From positions 1-59,264 of the forward strand of contig NZ_JACJSB010000031.1 in NCBI RefSeq assembly GCF_014697585.1: DNA of 59,264 nt, written 5' to 3'. The position numbers and the translations under genes were made by a program. This document shows positions 53,565 through 59,264 of this stretch, in pieces. The notes beneath the pieces are model-generated. The model did not search any database and was not told the origin of the DNA. It was given only the letters and a program-made list of their open reading frames with translations. Within the stretch, counting starts at the first letter, position 1. Each line of letters opens with the position of its first letter. Source of the DNA: Dolichospermum sp. FACHB-1091 (lineage in GTDB: Bacteria; Cyanobacteriota; Cyanobacteriia; Cyanobacteriales; Nostocaceae).

Positions 53565-54134
53565 TCATCCCTGTAAAACCTCAGCCACAGTTAACTTTAC
53601 ATCACTAAATAGAGGCGAACAAATCATATCATCTCCCCTATAAACCTGCTCCTCATAAAAACCCTCTACCCATTCCAAAACCGTCACTTTTTGCCCAATT
53701 GGATCAACAATCCAATACTCAGTAATTCCCCGCGCCGCATACTCAGAACGCTTATAACGATAATCACGATTTTCCTGATTTGGACTCACTACCTCAACCA
53801 CCAACAAAGGCAGCGGCATATCCATTAAAATCAGCGAGCGTGTAGCCCCCTGCATCACTTGAGCTAATTCTTCAGAAAACACCGTCAAATCAGGAACACG
53901 CACCCCCACCTGCCGACTATTCACAGCAATTTCTGTTTTCATACTCAAGCGGTAATAGGGAATACCCAATTGCAGAAAATAGGCAACTAAAAACATTGCT
54001 ATGCGCCGATTTATCTCACTTTCTAAAGGCATAGGAATTAATTCTCCGTTCTCAAATTCATATAAATTATCTGTCCCATCGTCATAATTAAGAAATTCCT
54101 CAAAAGTCATCTTGTTAGCAGTTGCAACTATCAT
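53565..54134 (-). CDS. Uma2 family (DUF820) endonuclease-like protein
   Basis: 189 residues from the ATG at 54134, which has a perfect GGAGGA site seven bases upstream; an ATG at 54149 would add 5 residues. PD-(D/E)xK-type residues: VPDLTVFS, LLVVEVVSP and YKRSEYA, then YWIVDP. Uma2 proteins are numerous in cyanobacteria and often linked with mobile DNA. It sits between livM and livG on the same strand. Confidence 0.85.
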   Translation of the reverse strand: MIVATANKMTFEEFLNYDDGTDNLYEFENGELIPMPLESEINRRIAMFLVAYFLQLGIPYYRLSMKTEIAVNSRQVGVRVPDLTVFSEELAQVMQGATRSLILMDMPLPLLVVEVVSPNQENRDYRYKRSEYAARGITEYWIVDPIGQKVTVLEWVEGFYEEQVYRGDDMICSPLFSDVKLTVAEVLQG

Positions 54135-54190
54135 GGCTATTCCTCCCATAAACGGCTTGTATCAACTATTTTAACATCACAAATTTCTAA

Positions 54191-55324
54191 TTATTTACCA
54201 AGAGTAAGTTCCTCCTTTTTCCCTAAAATACCTTGAGGCCGCCAAATCATTAACACCATTAAAATCAAACCAATAAACATTACCCGAAAAGCACCAATTC
54301 TTTCTACATCTAAAGGAACAATTTTCGGTAAAAATTCCCTAGTTAAAGAGTCATAAGCAAAGTAAATAACCGCACCTAAAATTGTGCCAATATTATTTCC
54401 TGCACCACCTAAAATTACCATAATCCAAGCGTCAAAGGTAAGTTGAGGTTGAAAATTATCCGGATAAATTGCTCCCAATTGCCAAGCAAAGAACGCTCCT
54501 GCAATACCAGCAATTGCACCGCCCAACATTAATGATTGTAGTTTATAAGAAAAGACATTTTTACCTAATGCTTTGGGAATTTCTTCATCTTCACGAATAG
54601 ATTTTAGCACTCTTCCCCAAGGAGATCGGACTAAAATTTCTAACCGCCAAAATATGAAAGCTAAAATTAACAATGCCAACAACATTAAACCGGCTTTGGG
54701 ATTATAATTGTATAATCCAATTATACCAGAGATATAAATTGCTAGAGCTAATAGTCCTAAAGCAATTCCTACTATCAATCGGGAAGTAAATTCTTGTTTA
54801 AGGCTGCTGTTTCTAATGGGATTATTATTTGCAGAAATTTGAGCAGTTCGTACCCAATTCCACAAAGAAAATAATGTGATCCCTGTTAATAAAGTTAACA
54901 CAGCAATCATCAGCAACCGGAAAAACAAATTTGGGGTTGTTGATAACGGTATGACATAACTTTGCACACCAAAAGAGCCAGATATCCAATCTTTACCTAC
55001 AGGTAATTCCTGATTATTTACTATTAATCTAATTAATTCCCCTGTACCAATGGTAACAATTGATAGATAATCTTCTCGTAAGCGGAGAGTCGCAAAACCT
55101 ATGACTAAACCTAATAAAGCGGCGACAATTGCTCCAGCTATAGCAGAAAGCAACAATGGTACACCTTTAAAAGTTAACAAAACTGTTGTATACGCTCCTA
55201 AAGTCATAAAAGCAATATGACCGAAGTTAATTAAACCCGTAAAACCCCATTGTAAATTCAGTCCTAGCGCAAATAGCGCGAAGGTTGCGGTAGAAATAGC
55301 TAGAAAAATTAGATATTCAATCAT
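54191..55324 (-). CDS. livM: Branched-chain/neutral amino acid ABC permease (LivM-like)
   Basis: 377 residues from the ATG at 55324; the frame to the TTG at 55363 starts in a CAATTGT-type repeat (55340-55390). Eight or more membrane helices, LNLQWGFTGLINFGHIAFMTLGAY, LRLREDYLSIVTIGTGEL and LKSIREDEEIPKALGKNVFSYKLQSLMLGGAIAGIAGA are LivM signatures. No livH, livF or binding protein is nearby. Confidence 0.85.
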   Translation of the reverse strand: MIEYLIFLAISTATFALFALGLNLQWGFTGLINFGHIAFMTLGAYTTVLLTFKGVPLLLSAIAGAIVAALLGLVIGFATLRLREDYLSIVTIGTGELIRLIVNNQELPVGKDWISGSFGVQSYVIPLSTTPNLFFRLLMIAVLTLLTGITLFSLWNWVRTAQISANNNPIRNSSLKQEFTSRLIVGIALGLLALAIYISGIIGLYNYNPKAGLMLLALLILAFIFWRLEILVRSPWGRVLKSIREDEEIPKALGKNVFSYKLQSLMLGGAIAGIAGAFFAWQLGAIYPDNFQPQLTFDAWIMVILGGAGNNIGTILGAVIYFAYDSLTREFLPKIVPLDVERIGAFRVMFIGLILMVLMIWRPQGILGKKEELTLGK

Positions 55325-55564
55325 TAGCTGGTCATTTGTCAGTGGTCGGTGGTTAGTGGTCAATTGTCAATTGTCAATTGTCCGTTGTCAAGTTTTGTGT
55401 ATCATTAATTACTAAATTCTGAGCCATAATAAGTATTAAGACTAACAGTAGTATAATATCATTATCTGTGCTTCTATTAAAAACTGTATAATACAAAGCA
55501 GGGATCACCAAAACCATACATTAAACTTATGTTTGACCAACACTTTATTTGAGATTTCCCTCTT

Positions 55565-57151
55565 ATGAATGCTCAGGCACTTTGGCAACGATACCAAGAT
55601 TGGTTATATTTACACGAGGGATTAGGACTGTATTTAGATATTAGTCGGATGCGCTTTGATGATGCCTTTGTAGCATCATTAAAACCTAAGTTTGACAAAG
55701 CGTTTGCGGATATGCTAGAACTGGAAAAAGGTGCGATCGCTAATCCCGATGAAAACCGCATGGTAGGTCATTACTGGTTGCGAAATCCAGATTTAGCCCC
55801 CACCCCAGAACTAACTCAAGAAATAGTTCAAACTCTAGAACAAATCGAAGCTTTTGCAGACCAGGTACACACCGGTGCAATTCATCCTCCCAAAGAAAGC
55901 CGCTTTACAGATATTATCTCTATCGGTATCGGTGGTTCGGCCTTGGGTCCCCAATTTGTCGCTGAAGCCCTTTCCCCAGACTTCCCCCCCCTACAAATTC
56001 ACTTTATTGACAATTCCGACCCCGCAGGTATTGATAGAGTTCTATCCCAATTAGGAAATAAACTGGCTACCACTTTGGTGTTAGTAATTTCCAAATCCGG
56101 AGGAACTCCCGAACCCCGCAATGGCATGATTGAGGTAAAACAAGCCTATACAGCCCAAAAATTAGATTTTTGCCAATATGCAGTTGCCATTACTGGACAA
56201 AATAGTAATTTAGACCAAGTGGCAAAATCGGAAAACTGGTTAGCCCGATTTTCCATGTATGATTGGGTGGGTGGACGTACCTCGGAAATGTCCGCTGTAG
56301 GGCTATTACCTGCGGCATTACAGGGCATTGATATCCGTGCTATGCTATCTGGAGCAAAAGAGATGGATGATGCCACTCGCGTCCCTCATCTCAAGGATAA
56401 CCCAGCCGCTTTATTAGCCCTGGCTTGGTATTTTTCTGGAAATGGCAAAGGCCAGAAGGATATGGTGGTTCTCCCCTACAAGGACAGTTTGTTGTTATTT
56501 AGCCGCTATTTGCAACAACTGGTTATGGAATCCTTGGGTAAGGAAAAGGATTTGGACGGGAAAACTGTATATCAAGGTCTTGCAGTTTATGGTAACAAAG
56601 GTTCAACAGACCAACACGCCTATGTCCAACAATTACGGGAAGGTGTACCTAATTTCTTTGCTACCTTGATTGAAGTTTTAGAAGACCGTCAAGGAAAATC
56701 CCCAGAAGTTGATCCCGGTGTCACCGCTGGTGATTATCTCTCCGGTTTCTTGTTGGGAACTCGTCAAGCATTGTATGAGAATAACCGCGATTCCATTACA
56801 GTCACTATTCCCCAAGTTAATGCCCGTACTGTAGGCGCATTAATCGCATTGTATGAGAGAGCAGTAGGTTTGTATGCCAGTTTGATCAATGTCAATGCTT
56901 ATCACCAACCTGGTGTAGAAGCTGGTAAAAAAGCCGCTGCTGTGATTCTCGATTTACAAAAACGAGTTTTAGAAGTGTTACAAACCCAGAAGAAAGCACT
57001 TTCTATTGCTGAAGTGGCAGATATTGCCGGTGCTACTGAGGAAATTGAAGCAATTTACAAAATTCTCCGTCATTTACATAGTAATCATCGGGGTGTGGTG
57101 TTAACAGGAGATCTAGCTAAACCTGGGAGTTTAACTGTTTCTTTGGGTTAA
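55565..57151 (+). CDS. pgi: Glucose-6-phosphate isomerase
   Basis: 528 residues: [18 protein letters not shown] and [15 protein letters not shown] (phosphate loop), [14 protein letters not shown], and [22 protein letters not shown] with the catalytic Glu/His. It interconverts glucose-6-P and fructose-6-P in glycolysis, the pentose pathway and glycogen turnover. The cyanobacterial-type length is normal. Followed by a strong terminator. Confidence 0.95.
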   Translation: MNAQALWQRYQDWLYLHEGLGLYLDISRMRFDDAFVASLKPKFDKAFADMLELEKGAIANPDENRMVGHYWLRNPDLAPTPELTQEIVQTLEQIEAFADQVHTGAIHPPKESRFTDIISIGIGGSALGPQFVAEALSPDFPPLQIHFIDNSDPAGIDRVLSQLGNKLATTLVLVISKSGGTPEPRNGMIEVKQAYTAQKLDFCQYAVAITGQNSNLDQVAKSENWLARFSMYDWVGGRTSEMSAVGLLPAALQGIDIRAMLSGAKEMDDATRVPHLKDNPAALLALAWYFSGNGKGQKDMVVLPYKDSLLLFSRYLQQLVMESLGKEKDLDGKTVYQGLAVYGNKGSTDQHAYVQQLREGVPNFFATLIEVLEDRQGKSPEVDPGVTAGDYLSGFLLGTRQALYENNRDSITVTIPQVNARTVGALIALYERAVGLYASLINVNAYHQPGVEAGKKAAAVILDLQKRVLEVLQTQKKALSIAEVADIAGATEEIEAIYKILRHLHSNHRGVVLTGDLAKPGSLTVSLG

Positions 57152-57177
57152 TAAAATTACCTTTGTTCATTAAAATC

Positions 57178-57218
57178 AGATCCCCGACTTCTTCCATAAG
57201 TCGGGGATTTTGTTTTTT
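57178..57218 (+). terminator. Intrinsic terminator of pgi
   Basis: Stem ATCCCCGACTT/AAGTCGGGGAT with an 8-base loop, followed by TTTGTTTTTTG. Confidence 0.9.
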
Positions 57219-57468
57219 GTTTTTTGTAATTAGGGCTTGCTGATAGCGTAGCGTGGCGTTAGCCATATAAAGCTAAAACCATTTATTAACAAAGGGTTTC
57301 GTGGATTTTTACCACAAAAAAGTGCAAGGTTTTGGCTAATGGTGTCTCAAAATAGGTGCATTTTTCTTTCTCGGATTTGGAAAATTGAGGATATCCAGAC
57401 AGTTAAAACTGTTCCCTGTTAAGAGTTCCCTGCCCTCACAGACAACTTTTATGGCTACTGAGTAAACC
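57219..57468. other. Gap with a degraded family S element
   Basis: 57411-57464 is a degraded reversed copy of the family S heptamer core and arm (CTGTTCCCTGTTAAGAGTTCC..GACAACTTTTATGGCTACTGAGTAAA). Near 57236-57262 is the short repeat GCTGATAGCGTAGCGTGG, dispersed in cyanobacteria. Confidence 0.5.
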
Positions 57469-58860
57469 CTAATTAGAACAAATACCTTCTTCTCTTGCGG
57501 CTTGTTGCACCGCAGCAGCAACCGCACTAGCAACTCGTTTATCAAAGACAGAAGGAATAATATGTTGGCGGTTTAAATCGGAAATATTAACCAAAGAAGC
57601 GATCGCATTAGCCGCTTCTAAACACATATTAGTAGTAATCCTCCTCGCCCGACAATCTAAAGCTCCACGAAACACCCCTGGAAACGCCAGGACGTTATTA
57701 ATTTGGTTCGGGTAGTCACTTCTTCCCGTAGCCATGACAGCGACGTTTTTAGGGACTAATTCTGGCTGGATTTCCGGTATGGGATTGGCCATAGCAAAGA
57801 CGATGGCATCTTTTCTCATTCCTTGGACCATTTCCGGTGTCAAAACTCCCGGCGCACTGACACCAATAAATACATCCGCTCCTTGCACTGCACCAGCTAA
57901 AGTTCCTTGGGCTTTAACGGCAAATTCCAGCTTTTCTGGGGTTAAATCGCTGCGATTTGTAGAAATAATGCCCTTAGAGTCGCACATCAAAATCGTTTCT
58001 GCACCTGCTTTGCGGAGTAACCGAGCAATGGCCACCCCAGCCGCACCAGCACCATTAATGACAATGCGGACATCTCCAATGGACTTCTGGACAAGTTTCA
58101 GAGAATTTAATAAGGCTGCTAAGGTGACAATTGCTGTCCCATGTTGATCATCATGAAAAATCGGTATATTTAATTCTGCTTGTAATCTGGCTTCGATTTC
58201 AAAACAGCGCGGTGCAGCAATATCCTCCAAATTCACACCACCAAATACAGGAGCGATATTTTTCACAGCTTTGACAATTTCATCAGCATCTTGAGTATCC
58301 AAACAGATGGGAAAAGCATCAAGTCCAGCAAATTCTTTAAATAGCATGGCTTTTCCTTCCATGACCGGTAAAGCCGCTTCCGGTCCCAAATTCCCCAAAC
58401 CTAATACAGCACTACCATCGGTAACGATGGCCACTGTGTTCTGTTTAATAGTTAGATTGTATACTTCCTCTGGATTTTCGGCGATCGCTTTACAAATCCG
58501 ACCGACCCCAGGAGTATAAGCCATTGCTAAATCAGAAACACTTTTGAGAGCAATTCTGCTGACAATACTGATTTTACCACCGCGATGTAAATTAAAGGTA
58601 CGGTCATAAACATCAATTATCTGAATATCTGGTAATTCCTTTACCGCTTGCACTATGGTTTCTGCGTGTTCCGTACTGGCGGCATCAACTGTAACATCAC
58701 GTATAGATTCTTGACGATTTTGTGCAATTAAATCAATTTGTCCTAGATTACCACCTGTGGAGGCGATCGCTTGGGTAACAGATGCTAACATCCCCACTCG
58801 ATTAGGAATTTGTAAGCGCAGGGTGACACTAAAACTAGAATTAGGAGTCAGATTTGTCAT
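57469..58860 (-). CDS. Malic enzyme with N-terminal ACT domain
   Basis: 463 residues. N-terminal ACT domain (SFSVTLRLQIPNRVGMLASVTQAI..) of about 80 residues, then the malic enzyme core: AYTPGVGRICKAI, IVTDGSAVLGLGNLGPEAALPVMEGKAMLFK, DDQHGTA, Rossmann INGAGAAGVAIARLL and ANPIPEI. Oxidative decarboxylation of malate to pyruvate. The ACT domain suggests an amino-acid effector. Stops 54 bp upstream of the family S fragment. Confidence 0.9.
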   Translation of the reverse strand: MTNLTPNSSFSVTLRLQIPNRVGMLASVTQAIASTGGNLGQIDLIAQNRQESIRDVTVDAASTEHAETIVQAVKELPDIQIIDVYDRTFNLHRGGKISIVSRIALKSVSDLAMAYTPGVGRICKAIAENPEEVYNLTIKQNTVAIVTDGSAVLGLGNLGPEAALPVMEGKAMLFKEFAGLDAFPICLDTQDADEIVKAVKNIAPVFGGVNLEDIAAPRCFEIEARLQAELNIPIFHDDQHGTAIVTLAALLNSLKLVQKSIGDVRIVINGAGAAGVAIARLLRKAGAETILMCDSKGIISTNRSDLTPEKLEFAVKAQGTLAGAVQGADVFIGVSAPGVLTPEMVQGMRKDAIVFAMANPIPEIQPELVPKNVAVMATGRSDYPNQINNVLAFPGVFRGALDCRARRITTNMCLEAANAIASLVNISDLNRQHIIPSVFDKRVASAVAAAVQQAAREEGICSN

Positions 58861-59003
58861 GGAGCTAATTTCGATTTTAAATTTTAGATTTTATATTGAA
58901 TTGCTACGTAAAATTTTATTTTGGCAAAAAACCGACATGACAAACAATCATGACAAACAATATGGAGTTCCAGTTATTTTGGTATTTTCAGTCGGCGGTG
59001 CGC

Positions 59004-59040
59004 CACAAAAGAAAACGCTCCCCATGTCTGGAGAGCGTTT
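59004..59040 (-). terminator. Intrinsic terminator of psbA
   Basis: On the minus strand an 11-bp stem (AAACGCTCTCC with GGGGAGCGTTT, one G-U) closes a 6-base loop and is followed by TCTTTTGTGG. It lies 32 bp after the psbA stop. Confidence 0.9.
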
Positions 59041-59072
59041 CTTTAATTAAGCCATTAATAAAGCCTTAATTA

Positions 59073-59264
<192 letters not shown>

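Noticed and set aside
55325-55363. N-terminal extension of LivM (MTTNHRPLTNDQL)
   Set aside because: TTG start inside a CAATTGT-type repeat; the normal N-terminus begins at 55324.

Overview
This window comes from a filamentous, Nostocales-type cyanobacterium. It carries the end of psbA (D1), apcF (a phycobilisome core subunit), the glnA/gifA nitrogen pair with NtcA-type sites, an SphR-SphS-PhoU phosphate operon, many GCGATCGC (HIP1) octamers, and a large load of heptanucleotide tandem repeats (STRRs) and short inverted-repeat elements in the gaps between genes. The genus cannot be fixed from sequence alone; a bloom-forming Anabaena/Dolichospermum/Aphanizomenon relative is my guess.

Layout. 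1-3.1 kb: the tail of an unidentified ORF, a MITE-like element, a DUF2059 protein, a PLP decarboxylase and a tandem repeat block. 3.1-7.8 kb: a TerC membrane protein facing a compact seven-gene Mrp-type antiporter operon. 8.1-20.7 kb: housekeeping genes (ndk, speA, an NDP-sugar synthase, scpA, an AI-2E permease, pdxH, a glycosyltransferase, a PSII S4 protein, tRNA-Val, a phosphohexomutase, rdgB), with a dead TnpB fragment between the glycosyltransferase and the S4 protein. 20.8-32 kb: recN, a stack of three different small inverted-repeat elements, an SLH-GH10-like protein, a NADAR protein, an SLH porin and the sphR-sphS-phoU operon. 32-40.1 kb is the most accessory-looking part: a pentapeptide protein, a convergent pair formed by an M15-like protein and a phosphorothioation-associated methyltransferase-like protein bracketed by inward-facing copies of one repeat element, then ribD and mreD, and a PIN-type toxin-antitoxin module with a third overlapping gene. 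40-44 kb: an alcohol dehydrogenase, gifA, glnA and apcF. 44.3-48.6 kb: a 1428-residue NLR-like protein (nuclease-like region, NACHT NTPase, 14 near-identical WD40 repeats). 48.8-59.3 kb: a DUF1361 protein, tlyA, a DUF697 GTPase, hicAB, livG and livM separated by a Uma2 gene, pgi, an ACT-malic enzyme and the 3' end of psbA.

How it fits together. Three regulated modules can be read directly. (i) glnA has an NtcA-activated promoter architecture. The adjacent convergent gifA, which encodes the IF7 inhibitor of glutamine synthetase, has two perfect GTA-N8-TAC sites placed as a repressor would be, so nitrogen starvation should turn enzyme on and inhibitor off. (ii) sphR, sphS and phoU are co-directional. 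(iii) The Mrp genes are chained by mostly short overlaps.

The most novel signals are the terminal-inverted-repeat elements whose cores are expandable heptamer arrays, the methyltransferase/M15 cassette bracketed by them, and the NLR-like WD40 protein with recently homogenised repeats. Several start codons were moved from the longest open frame, because repeats or upstream TTG codons create false N-termini.
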